From: Karstenula rhodostoma CBS 690.94
Lineage: Eukaryota > Ascomycota > Dothideomycetes > Pleosporales > Didymosphaeriaceae
Length of the DNA stretch: 22,954 nt
Direction: 5' to 3'
NCBI GenBank assembly: GCA_010093485.1
Contig: MU001498.1
Location: 1,855,613-1,878,566 of the forward strand
In this document: one piece after another, positions 11,301 to 22,297 of the stretch
Layout: each line of letters begins with the position of its first letter
Numbering within the stretch: position 1 is the first letter of the stretch
Program-made: the position numbers and the translations under genes
The notes under the pieces: generated by a model
Told to the model about the DNA's origin: nothing
What the model saw: only the letters and a program-made list of their open reading frames with translations
Database searches by the model: none

Positions 11301-14300
11301 TAAACCTATTTAAAGAATATTATTATATTTTCTAGCTCTTCTTACTAGAATAAACTAGTTAGTCTATTTAGTTTAAATTTATTCTTATTACTCTAGTAGC
11401 CTTCCTTAGTCTCTTCCCCTAAGGTAATAGATTTTAAGAGGTTTATAACTTTACTACTAATATATTAGCCCTTAAAAAGATATATAAATTTACTAGTTTA
11501 TAGTATTTCTAAGATATACTTTTTTATATAATACCTATAGAGACTCTAGATTATTCTAATTTTAATTTACTAGTTTTCTAAAAGGAGGCTAGCTTTTTTA
11601 TTACTAAGCTAAATAATTATAAGGTAGAGGATTAGAATAGAGAACTATATAATACGTTTAAAATATAGATATATAATTACCTTACTATAGAATACCCTAT
11701 CTTTATAAATTAGTTTATTAATATAGTATACTTCTTTAGTACCTTTTAATATAGGGAGAACTTAGATACCTTTATTTATTAAAATAGAGATAGTATAATT
11801 ATTTATAAAATTAAAATAGACCTTACTTTATTCTCTTCTATAGTAAAAAACCTATTTAAGGAAATATTTATTCTTCTCTACTAGCTAGTATTTATATAGA
11901 TATAGATAGGGCTACCCTCTATCCTATAAAATATATTAAAAGAAGATCTAAAAAATATAATTTTTAGCTTTAGTATTTTTAATATAGATAATCTATAATT
12001 TAAGTATAGTACTAGTTTTATTATCTAATAGCTTTTATAGTTATTTAATATAAAAAACTTTAAAGGTTATCTACTTATTAATATTAAAAATTATACCTAG
12101 GTATAGTAGTATTATAACCTTATTTAAAAATTCCTTAGTATACTCTTAAATCTTATATATTTTATAAGTAGCTAGTCTAGCTATAGTACTAAAGTATTAA
12201 GTTTATAACTTAAAAATAATTATATAACTAGTATCTAGAATATATTTCTCTATAATAGTTTTATTACTATTATTCCTTAATATTATAAGGGCTATAATAA
12301 AGATAAGTCTATAAAAACTATCTACTACTTTCTTCCTTATAAAGTAGATAGCCTTTTAGTCTAATATATCTAGCTTATTTATCCTTTCTACCTTATTATA
12401 TAGGGATAAATTAATAAGGAGATATATAACTATTATTATAATTAAGCCTAGAGCTATCTATTTTAATTAAATCTATTTAGTAAATAATAAACTATCTTTT
12501 AGACTCTTAGTTATATTATAAGGTAGGTAATACTTTATTAAATAAAAAAAGAAATTAATATTAGTATAATATACTATCTTTTTATTATCTTTAGTAGAAA
12601 GCTTTCTACTACTAATTGCCTACTATAGGAACTATTAAAAAAGGAGGTTAATAAGATAATAAATAAAATAGAGGTAAAAGTTTATAAAATATAAACTAGT
12701 TATTTATTAGAAATAATCTATATAGTCTATACTCTAAATATTTTAAGAATTTTTACTTATAAGTTTAATAATTTAGAGGTATATTTTAAGATATCTACTA
12801 AGTAGTATCAGGCCCTAGGATTTCTTTTAATCTAAGAGAAAAAGGCCCTCTAGAAAGCTAAAAAAGCTATCTATTTTAATTATCTAGGTATTAATATAGT
12901 ATAACTATTATAAGAGAATTTTAGAAAGTTAGTCTAGTTTAAAAAATAATAAAAGTAAGCTCTCTATATAATTTTAATAGGGGAGAGTATAGTTATCTAT
13001 ATTATAGGTACTAGGTCTAGTAAAAGTTTCTTTTTTCTTTTTTCTACCTACTTTCTAGACTATAGTTAGACTATTATTATTATCCTACTAGTAGTATTCT
13101 ACTCTAACCTTCTTTATTATTATTTTAAATTATAGATTAGAGCTACTATATAGTAGTAAGGAGTATATAATAAATAAATATTTATTATTCTAGTAATCTT
13201 TAAAAATATTTTAAATAATTCTTTCTAGGCCTATATTATTAAATAGAAAGTATTAGAAGTATTAGAAAAAATTATAGTAGATAAGTTCTACTATATTATT
13301 CTTTTAAATATAGTTTATTACCCTTATTTTTATAATTTTTATATATTTACTAAATATTATATCCCTTTTATACTCCTCTCTATAACCCTACTATCTACTA
13401 AATAAAGTTAAACCTTTTAACTTTTTAAACTTTTTACTAATATTATAACCTTTAGAGAATCTATTATTTAGCCTAAAATCTAATATAAAATCTATACCTT
13501 ATATATAATAAGTATAGACTCTATAATAACTATAATAAAATATATTAAAGAGATTCTCTAATTATATAAAAAGGTCCTTATTTATATTAACCTTATTATA
13601 ACTATAAATATACTAGCTCTATAGCTTAACTATTCTAAGTACTATAAAAAGATAAAGAAAAAAAAATAATTTATAAGTCTAGTATAATTTTAGACCTTAG
13701 AGATAGGTATTATAGTAGCTATAAATACCCTTATAAAAGGCCTAAATATACTAAATATATATATAATACTATATTTTATACTACTAGTAAACTTCTATAG
13801 CCTTATTTAAATAGGTAAATAAATTAGTTAGAATAGTAAATCTAGTTTTACTAAACTAGTACTAATAGATACTATTCCTAATATATATTTTAATAAGGTT
13901 AGTAATATAGTAAAGATACCTATTCTTATTTATATATAACTCTAATTTCTAAATAAAATCTATTATTATATTATTATTAATAGCTTTCTAGATAGTAATA
14001 CCTTAAGAATAATATATACCCTTTTTAAGTAATTTTATAATATTTATATACTAAAATTCTACCCTTCTATATAAACTAGCTCTATTTATATACTATAAAC
14101 TCCCTAGCTAAAGAAATAGCTATTAGTAGTACTAATACTAATACTAATATACTAGGGTCTATTATCCTTATATACTCTAATACTCTATAGCTATACTTAT
14201 AGAGATATAATAATACCTATAAAATAATTTTCTTTCTAAGGTAAGTTTATATTTATATAGCCCTAGTATACTACCCTAATTTATAAATAGTAAGCTTCCT

Positions 14301-15180
14301 ATTATATATACCTTTTACCTCTATTAAATAAAGGAGAGAATTTAACTTCTTTATATAGAATACTAATAATACTAGTAAGCTATATACTAAATTATTCTAT
14401 AATAAATTACCTACTTATATAGTTTACTAGAGGCTATACTATATTACCTACTTTATTAAAAAAGACCTATTTAAATATAGATAGGATTAGTATACTAATA
14501 TTAATAGTAGCTAAGCTAAGTATATTAGAGATACTATTATAATCTATTAGTATACTATAGATAATAAATAGGTAAAGAGTAACTACTAGTTTTATTTAAT
14601 ATCTACTAACTACTATCTAGAATAGATATTTCTAGAAATAAATAAAATAAAAATTATTCTAGTCTAATAAGGTCTCTATATTAATAAATATATAATTCGT
14701 AATACTTAGGCTATTCTTTAGAATAAATATAAAGCTATATACTCTAAATAAATTAATAAAATTAAGGAAATAGAGAGAGATAAATAAAATATAAACTTAC
14801 TATATAACTTTAAAATATACTTTATAAAAATAGTTAATTTTAAAAATAATTATAAAGTAGGGAGGATTATTTTAGAACTAAACTAAATTATAAAAATATA
14901 TTTTATATTAGAATAGTATAACTAACTACTCCTACTATATATCTAAAATAGGGACTAGAATATAAAAGGACTAGATATATAGTAGAAAGAATAGTAATAT
15001 TATATATTTATACCTTACTAAGCTAATAACTAAGTAATATATAAGGGACACTTCTATAGAGAAATATAAATAAGTTAATACCCTACTTAATTTTAGATAA
15101 AATATAATTATTTCTTACTTAGGTCTTTTATCTAGGTAATATACTAGTTATATAATATAGGCTTAGTATAGGTAAGTAAA
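8342..15180 (+). pseudogene. TLH-type (telomere-linked RecQ-like) helicase, RIP pseudogene, copy B
   Basis: One frame (codons start at 3n+2) stays coherent from about 8342 to 14240 with only RIP-type stops. A predicted 50-bp intron follows, then exon 2 in the next frame. TLH-family landmarks by position: the conserved N-terminal block (R-G-T-E-x-L-S-L-like, then Y-Y-K-G-Y-N and F-L-P-Y-K-V) at about 12170-12370; I-S-T-[E]-[W]-Y-Q-A-L-G-F at 12785-12823; Walker A G-T-[G]-S-[G]-K-S at 13007-13027; DEAH-box equivalent D-[E]-F-[H] at 13280-13291; motif III S-[A]-T at 13379-13387; helicase-C A-T-x-T-L-x-[G]-L-N and the Q-I-G-[R] motif VI at 13808-13816; a Cys-rich tail at about 13960-14050. TLH proteins are RecQ-like ATPases encoded beside fungal telomeres. 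No in-frame ATG is left; ATA at 8387 is one possible old start. The N-terminal ~1200 codons are not recognised. The 3' end is uncertain. Confidence 0.85.
14241..14290 (+). other. Predicted spliceosomal intron in the TLH gene
   Basis: A consensus donor GTAAGT (14241-14246), a possible branch site ccctaat (14274-14280) and an acceptor atag (14287-14290) define 50 bases. Removing them shifts the frame by exactly the amount needed to join the 3n+2 frame upstream to the coherent 3n+1 frame downstream. A 50-bp intron is a usual size in filamentous ascomycetes. The alternative is an old 1- or 2-base indel. Confidence 0.6.
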
Positions 15181-15616
15181 TAGAGTATTTAAATAAAATA
15201 TATACTACTTAAACTCTCTATCCTTTCTACTCCCTACTTTTATTTATTTTATTTTTTAATATCCTTTTATTATCTCTACTATAGCTTTTATTTTTATTAC
15301 TCTTAGTTACTATAGTACCTCTAGTATTATAAGTATAATAACTAGCTAGATTTAGCTAGAAGAAATACTAGATATACTAAACTTTTTTAAGAACCCCTAA
15401 ATAATATAGCCCTAGCTAATAGACTACCTTTAACTAAATAAGTAATAAGCTAAAAACTTTTCTATAAATCTCTATAGTAATTATTAATTTAGTATAAATT
15501 AGAACCTATTATAATAGGAATTAGTTTACTAATATTATTTAGTATATAGTTTTCTTTTTTTTTTATTATTTTTCCTTTTCTACTTATAGAACTATACTAG
15601 TTTAATATATTTATTA
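15181..15616. other. Unassigned stretch between TLH and SNF2 genes
   Basis: It may hold the end of the TLH gene: protein-like translations continue in two frames (for example near 15355-15400, L-E-E-I-L-D-I-L-N-F-F in frame 3n+2), but I cannot pick one or see a stop. Another GTAAGT lies at 15172-15177 and might be a second intron donor. No RNA gene or motif is recognised. Confidence 0.35.
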
Positions 15617-15815
15617 TATTTACTATTACTATACTTCTATACTAGTATAGGGGGAATATTAAAAAGTTTCCTATATATTTTTATATATCTATAATTACTA
15701 TACTCTTATACTAGTTTAAAAGGGAATATTAAAAAGTTTTCTATATATTTCTATATATCTATAACTACTATACTCTTATACTAGTCTAAGGGGGGATATT
15801 AAAAAGTTTTCTAAA
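15617..15815. repeat. 70-bp tandem repeat (~2.8 copies) upstream of the SNF2 gene
   Basis: The word [g/a]atattaaaaagtttt recurs at 15655, 15725 and 15795, a period of exactly 70. Each unit also holds ctatact-cttata-ctagt followed by a G-rich stretch (tagggggaa, aaaggga, aaggggggg). The array stops about 20 bases before the inferred SNF2 start. A promoter-proximal repeat or a replication slippage product are both possible; function is not shown. Confidence 0.85.
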
Positions 15816-15836
15816 TACCCCCTATATACCTATAAT

Positions 15837-18800
15837 ATATTATCTAATATAGAAATCTCCTCTTTTAGTATTCTAGATTTAGAGAAGTATATTAATAAAT
15901 TTAGTTTTCTAAACTAGTATAATCTAGATTCTAACTAGTCTCCCTTACCTTAATTAAACTTAAGTAAAGCCGGCCTTACTATACCTAATCTAGCTATAAA
16001 GTAGAAGTATACTAGATTATTAAACCTATATACTTCTACTTCCTAAATATAAGTTAGATATATAAATACTTTCTAAAACTTTTCTAACTACCCCTTTAAT
16101 AACTAACTACTAGATAATATACCTATTATTTTCTTTAAAAATAAAATATCTAATTATAGTAATAGTAAAAATATAAAGAATATAGTAATTAATAAAATAA
16201 AAATAATTTTAATCTATATAAATAGAACCCTATATATATTAGATTTAGTACCTTTTTTAAAATAGATTACTAGTCCTAGAGATTTTACTAATAAGATACT
16301 TACTATATTTTCTAATACCTTTATTTAAATATATATTATAAACCTACTTATTACTTTAGCCTATAAAGAAATTATATAGTATATTAAACTTAGTAAATAG
16401 TTACTAAGTCTAGATAGAGTAGTTAAAAAGGGTATTTTAAAAATAAATAAAGTCCTATTATTTACTACCCTATTTAAAGTATAATAGTTCTAGAGTCTAG
16501 TATTCTATTAGACCTATTTTATAAAAAAGATAGAGTATATTCTTATCTAACCTATATAATTATTTTTTAACTAAATAAAGATTAAGGGAGAAGATATAAC
16601 CCTTATATACCTATAAATTAATTATAAAATTATTCTATAGCTAAACTAACCCCTTAATAAGATATATACCCTTAAGAATTTAATAATATTAATCTAAAAG
16701 GATTATATAAAGGCCCTTACTATATAGATATAATCTAGTACTATTAAAGTATAGAATAGAAAAATAAATATATAAGTTATATAAAAAGTAGCTAATAATA
16801 TTAACTTTTAAGGTATACTTTCTCACTCGGCTATAAAATAGTTAAAGGCCAGTAACCCTAACTAAATTTCTAAGCTAGAGAAGGATTTACTTATTTATAA
16901 TAATATTACCCCTAGTATAGTAGAGCTATAATATATCTAAAGGATATTAAATAAGAAAATCTTTATATCTTTTCTAGCTAATATTAAAAAATAAAATACT
17001 CGTGCTCTATAGAACCTAGCTACTAAGGCCTAACTAGAGAAGTTTATATATTTATACCTAATAATAGTTTATATAATAAATATAAATACTACTAAGTACT
17101 AGTTATATAGAGTATCTATTAATATATTCTAGAAGTATATAAAGTATTATCTATATAATATTAAAACTATTATAAATTTTAATAAGGCTAAAAATCTAAT
17201 TATCTATATAGCTAATAATTTTTATTAGAAGTATTTAAAAATTACTCTACTAGCTTTCTAGCCTATAGTAGAGAACGGTATATTAGTATCCTATATATTA
17301 AAAGTAGTTACTAAAAAAAAAATAAAAATAGTTTATAAGGATACTAAGAATACTATAGTAGAGAATAATTATAATATACTATAAAGGAGTAAATAGAGTA
17401 AGGTAACTAATATAGTATCTCTTTCTACTAAGTAAGTTAATAACTATAATATAGAAATTTTTAAAATAGGTAGTAATAATAGTATATTCGCTCTAATATA
17501 TCTTAAAGAGGTTTATACCTTTATATATATTATTAATATAAGGTATAAGTTAATATTATATATAATACTTTCTTTTAAATAGTAATAAATAGTTACTATA
17601 AAATAGGTAACTAATATACTAGCTAGTATTAATAAAATAGTATTTATTAAAAATAGAATTATTACTAATATAATTAAATTAGGTAAAACTATCTAAGTAG
17701 GGGTAATTATACTTAAAGTATATCTTTAGTAGGTTTATAAAAAACTTTTTTATAAACCCTCTAGCTATATTTTATTTTACTCTACTAACTTATTATAGAT
17801 TATACTAGATTATAAATACTACTTTAACCTAAAGCTTACTAATATCTATAAAAAGTAACCTACCTAGCCTACTATAAACTTAAATTATAAGTAGTTTAGA
17901 GATAAATCTAGACCCTTTTTTTATTTTATCTTAGCTAGACTTTACTATTAAATAGTAACTAAATTTATATAAATATTAATTTACTTTACTATTTTTATAA
18001 TCTCCCCTAATAAGTTATTAACTATATCTAGTTTTAAAGTAGTTACTAGTTTCCTTAATATAAATTCGAGTATTTAGAATTATAAGAATTTTTATAATTA
18101 GTATATTATCTTTATAGCCTTCTATAATTATATAGTTAAGTTTACTAGCCCCTATACTTTCTAGTCCTATATTAAGGAGAATATTAAATTATTTACTAAG
18201 GAAAATAGCTTTAAGCTAGATAAATTTAACTTCTAGGACTATAAAATATAGTCTAATTCCCTACTAACTAAACCCCTAAATAAGTATATTTATATTTTTA
18301 ATTATAAGTTTAGGCTAATATTTTATAATAAGGTATAAGACTTTCTATAGAATTAGAGTTCTATATAAAGAACTATTTTATAATTATACCTATATAGATT
18401 ATTTCTATTATTAGGCTATCCTATATCTAAAAATATAGAAAATATTAGGAACTACTTAAAATTACTAAAGGACCTAAACCTCCTTAATAAGTTTACTAAG
18501 TAGAAGGAGGAATATTATAAGAAATTAGCTAAAACTAGCTATATTATAGGGTTCTACCTAGATTATAATAACCCCTACCTACTTAATAAGGAGGATTCTA
18601 AATAAATTCCCCTATAGGAAGGTTAGAAAACTTTTCTATATTCCCCCCTAATATATACTAATAATATATAGTATATATTTTAGATTTCTATATAGTAACT
18701 AGATAGAGTTTATAATAAATACTCTAAGCCCTACTTATAATAAATAGATTACTTAAGAAAAGCTTATATAACTAACTATAATATATTTTATACTTAAATA

Positions 18801-20793
18801 TAACTTTAATAGTATTATTATCTCTAAATCTAGAAATATTATTAGCTAATCTATTTTACTAAAGTACTATTATACTATTAAGCGAGTATTTATACTATTA
18901 AATAAATATATTTATAATAACTAGTTTATATACTAGTCTAAGTATATATTTATAATATATAAAAGTTCTAATAGTTAAAATATTCCTATAGTTAATACCT
19001 ATACTTAAAAAACTATTTAGATTATTAAATTTTACCCTTTCCTTAGGTACCTATATATCGAGGTTAATATAAAGAAATAATCTAAAAACTCTATATATAG
19101 ATATAGTAATAATTATTTTAACCTAAAGTATAATCTAGACTATAAATTCTAGTTTTATAACTAGTTCCCCCTTTTTAAAAAGTATAATATACTCTCTAAG
19201 GGCGGTCTAAAAGGATATAGTAATTATATTTAGTAATTATTTAAAAAGGTACTAGATATAGGTTATAATACCATCCCTAATAATATTAACTAGAATAAGC
19301 TTAATAATATCTAGCTTATCTATAAATTTCTTAAATATTTACTAAAAATATAAGTAATTATAGCCCTTATTATAGACTAGACTCTAGTTTATAATAAAAA
19401 GATTATTCTATAGTTTTTTATACCCCTAATTTAAGAGCTTATCTAAAAGATTCTTAAACTATTAGAGTTTATATTATTTTTAGTTTACTCCTCTAATAGC
19501 ATAGCCTAGTATAATTAGATTTAATCTCTTTAAAATAATATTAAAACTAAGATTTATATTCTTCTTATATCCTTCTAGGTATTTAGTACTAGCTATAACC
19601 TCTAGAATAATAGTTATATTAATACTCTTATAAATTTCCCCTTAAACTAAAATATAGAGAACTAGGCTTTTAAATATTAATACTAAAGTAGCTAATATTT
19701 AAGTATATATTTTTTCTATATTACTATTTAAGAAATATATAGTATTTAGTAATATAGATAAGTTAATTTACTTAGAGATACTTTAGAAACTTTTCTATAT
19801 ACCCCCTATATAATAACTATCCTTATTAACTTTCCTAGTAAAAATCTATTTACTTCGCTAGTATTAGTATCTACTTTCTTTAACTACACTATTAAGGAAA
19901 ATAGTATTAAGGAGTTTACTAAAATTTTTAATATTCTAGAGGATATTATTACTTAGATATATAAAAATATATTAAATACCTTTATTAAAAGGCCTAAGTA
20001 TAATAGAGCCCTTAATAATACTAACTATAAGTATTTCTTTATCTTTAGTAAATATACTATAAAGTTTATTAAAGAGAAGTATAAAAACTATAAATATTCT
20101 TTTAAGTAATAGTCTACTTTAGTTTTATTTTCTATTATAATATATATTTTTATAGTCTTTATTTCTACTAGAACTATTACTAGAATATCTAGTTTTCTAA
20201 ATAATTTTACTAAGGATATTATTAAATTAGAGTAGCTAGAGTTAAATATATATAAAATAGTCTAAATAGAGAAATATAGTTTTAATCTAGATAATATCTT
20301 CTATACTAAGTCTATATTTAAAAAAAAGAAGAAATCTAATATAGCCTACCTTATAGATTATATTCTAAAAATAAGTAATATACTATTTAGAATCTAGATA
20401 GAGCTTAATAAGTATACTAAAAATACTAGAATAGATTTATAAAATTCTTACCTAACTATTATTTCTATATAATATAATAGTCTTTAGATATTTAATAATA
20501 TCTATATAAAAGTATTTAAGGCTATCTAAAAAGCTAATATAGAATAGAGTTCTAATAAGTAAGTATTAGATATTAAAGAGTATCTAGATAAGTATAATAT
20601 ATAGAATATACTTAATTATATAAAGTAATATCTAATATATTATCTATCTTCTAATAATTTTATATCTCTAAATATATAAGAACACGATTAGGTTATAAAA
20701 TAGATTAAGGCCTATAAAGATTTAAAGGATATAGACTATTTAATTATAATACTAAAAAAGTCTAGTAGAGGTAGTAGAAAGAAAAAATAGTAA
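15837..20793 (+). pseudogene. SNF2-family helicase/ATPase, RIP pseudogene
   Basis: About 1650 codons. Frame 3n is coherent from about 15837 (ATA, probable old ATG) to about 18720; frame 3n+1 from about 18800 to the stop pair TAG/TAA at 20788-20793. Landmarks: motif I L-G-K-T-I-[Q] at 17679-17693; motif Ia-like I-L-F-Y-S-T-N-L-L-Q at about 17768-17797; motif III L-L-G-Y-P-I-S-K-N-I at 18408-18437 (family form L-x-G-T-P-I-S); helicase C with Y-S-S-N-S at about 19486-19500, S-F-[R]-V-F-[G]-T-[G]-Y-N-L-Q at 19570-19605 and N-I-E-N-[Q]-A-F motif VI at 19651-19671. The DEAH box is too eroded to place. Such proteins are ATP-driven DNA translocases. The first ~610 codons match nothing I recognise. 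The C-terminal ~360 codons look acidic and end in a basic R-K-K-K tail. Confidence 0.82.
18700..18830 (+). other. Frame change inside the SNF2 pseudogene
   Basis: The protein-like translation moves from frame 3n to frame 3n+1 somewhere in this interval, between the motif III half and the helicase-C half. There is no clear GTAAGT/AG pair. An intron with a RIP-altered site or one indel would both explain it. The position is approximate. Confidence 0.45.
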
Positions 20794-21211
20794 GTAGTAT
20801 TATATAGTTATAGTATAATAGAGATTAAAATAGGGGATAGAAATTAAAATAGGGTTATAGTTTTAAACTATAAAATAATAGTAATAGTAATTAAAATAGA
20901 TTTATAGTCTAGAATTATAGAATAATAGTTAGTATAGATAGTTCTAATCTATAAATATATTCTACTATTTACTTATATTTTTTTATTATAGTATTAAGAA
21001 TCTACTATAGTAGCCTTTACTATAACTTTTATCTTAAATAGTATAATCTAGTAATATTTTATATACTATTATATAGGTAGACCTACTAAGATATTTATTT
21101 ATAGTTTAGTAATTACTTTATAACCCCTTTTTCTTTTCTTTCTTTCCTCTCCCCTTTCTCCCCTCTTTACTACCTTTTTTAAACTACCTTTTTACCTACT
21201 ATTTTATAATA
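20794..21211. other. Intergenic spacer with short degenerate repeats
   Basis: No coherent frame is visible. Near 20820-20905 the word gattaaaatag(g/a) recurs four times as a degenerate short repeat. The strongest feature is the polypyrimidine tract listed separately. It probably contains the SNF2 terminator and the promoter of the downstream gene, but no site can be named after so much mutation. Confidence 0.5.
21124..21169 (+). other. Polypyrimidine tract, ~46 bases
   Basis: From accccttttt to ccctctttac the plus strand is uninterrupted C/T, with several CCCC runs. Cytosine followed by C or T is not a preferred RIP target, so such a tract would survive the process that removed nearly all other C. 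CT-rich tracts are common just upstream of fungal transcription starts, and the next gene begins about 45-90 bases downstream. Confidence 0.75.
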
Positions 21212-22045
21212 TAAGTATATAATATATTTTAACTCTTCTATAGGTTATTTAATTCTAATAAGTATTCTACTAACTAACCTATAAGAAAGACTTATAATTA
21301 CTAATAATAAAATAATACCTATATTATTATTAGTATAATTTATAAAGTATAAGAGGCTTTCCTTTTTAATAGTATATATTACCTATTTTTTCTAGATAAC
21401 TAAATAGAATTTAGTATTTCTAGAAATATAATAGAGAATTAAAAAGTAGCCTTTTATACTACTAAACTTTAGTCTAGCTAATTAGAGGTATTTATAGTCT
21501 TAATACCCCTAGACCTATCTATATAGATATAACGTCGAGTAATACTACCTATAAAAAAAAAATATAGTATTACTTTACTTTTTAATAATATAAATATTAA
21601 AGTTAACTAGAATAAATTTATTTACCTCTATAATTACGAGGAAGATAATTTTAAATAGATAATATTATAAAAGAAGTATAATAAGTATATTATAGGTATT
21701 ATAATAAATATAGTCTAAGTAGCTAAGAATATATATTTTACTAATCTAGTAAACTAGTTTATATAATTAGAATTAGGTAATTTAGATAAGGAGTAGATAT
21801 AGGTATTTAAGGAATATATACTTAAAGAGGGAGAAAGAGAATAGCTATCTAAATATTCTAGTAATCTACTATTTATAATAAATAAGCTTAGTAACTACCC
21901 TTATAATAATACTAGTAATAATTTTAATATATATAAGTATTTTAGAGTATATATTATAAAGGATCTAGATACCTTTATAGGTAATAAATAGACTAGATAT
22001 AACTAGGGAGCTTATAGTAAACTTTTCTATAAACCCCCTATCTAA
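21212..22045 (+). pseudogene. Unrecognised ~275-codon pseudogene downstream of SNF2
   Basis: Frame 3n+2 is coherent from about 21212 (ATA-rich start region) to TAA at 22043-22045, with only TAA/TAG codons of the RIP type inside. The translation is hydrophobic at the N-terminus (about 21340-21420) and becomes rich in Asp/Glu/Asn. It includes Y-N-Y-E-E-D-N-F at about 21629-21652 and E-G-E-R-E near 21830. The residual dibasic R-R at 21533-21538 keeps two CpG sites. No family is recognised. It has the same orientation as the TLH and SNF2 genes, so it may belong to the same module. Other possibilities are a short accessory gene or the 3' part of a spliced gene. Confidence 0.55.
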
Positions 22046-22297
22046 TTTTAAGTATAATATAATAATATAATATATAGTATTAATATTTAGTATATAAATA
22101 ATATTAATATTTAGAGTATAAATAAATATAGTTAGTATATAATATTAGTATTTAGATTATAAATTAGTAGGGGGTAATTATTTTAGTAGAAATAGAAAAG
22201 ATTATATATAGGTATTAAATAGTATAAATTTATATATATAGGCCTTCTTACTTTAGGGCCCTAAATAGGAAAATAATAGCCTGTATATTTACTAAAG
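22046..22297. repeat. Degenerate AT repeats between the last gene and the satellite
   Basis: The word attaatattta-g-tataaata occurs near 22078, 22103 and, more diverged, 22143, with spacings of about 24 and 40 bases. A short region with several G/C runs (22240-22285) then leads into the satellite. No gene is seen. Confidence 0.5.

Larger units (their letters stand above)
1..11925. repeat. Large direct duplication: 1-288 + 1612-3805 versus 9514-11924
   Basis: Two same-orientation copies about 9.5 kb apart, alignable by eye along their whole length. Copy B (right) is continuous and keeps more C and G; copy A (left) is interrupted by two insertions and is more decayed. A duplication of this size would be a substrate for RIP. 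It ends on the right at 3808/11925, where an LTR replaces the sequence in copy A. The left limit is outside the window for copy A. Confidence 0.88.

Noticed and set aside
15450..22045. Recurring aaacttttctata...ccccct words near 15450, 17740, 18630, 19790 and 22020 as dispersed mobile ends
   Set aside because: They fall inside coherent reading frames as K-L-F-Y or T-F-L-Y codons, share only a T/C-rich core and have no common flanks. Chance and limited codon choice after RIP explain them.
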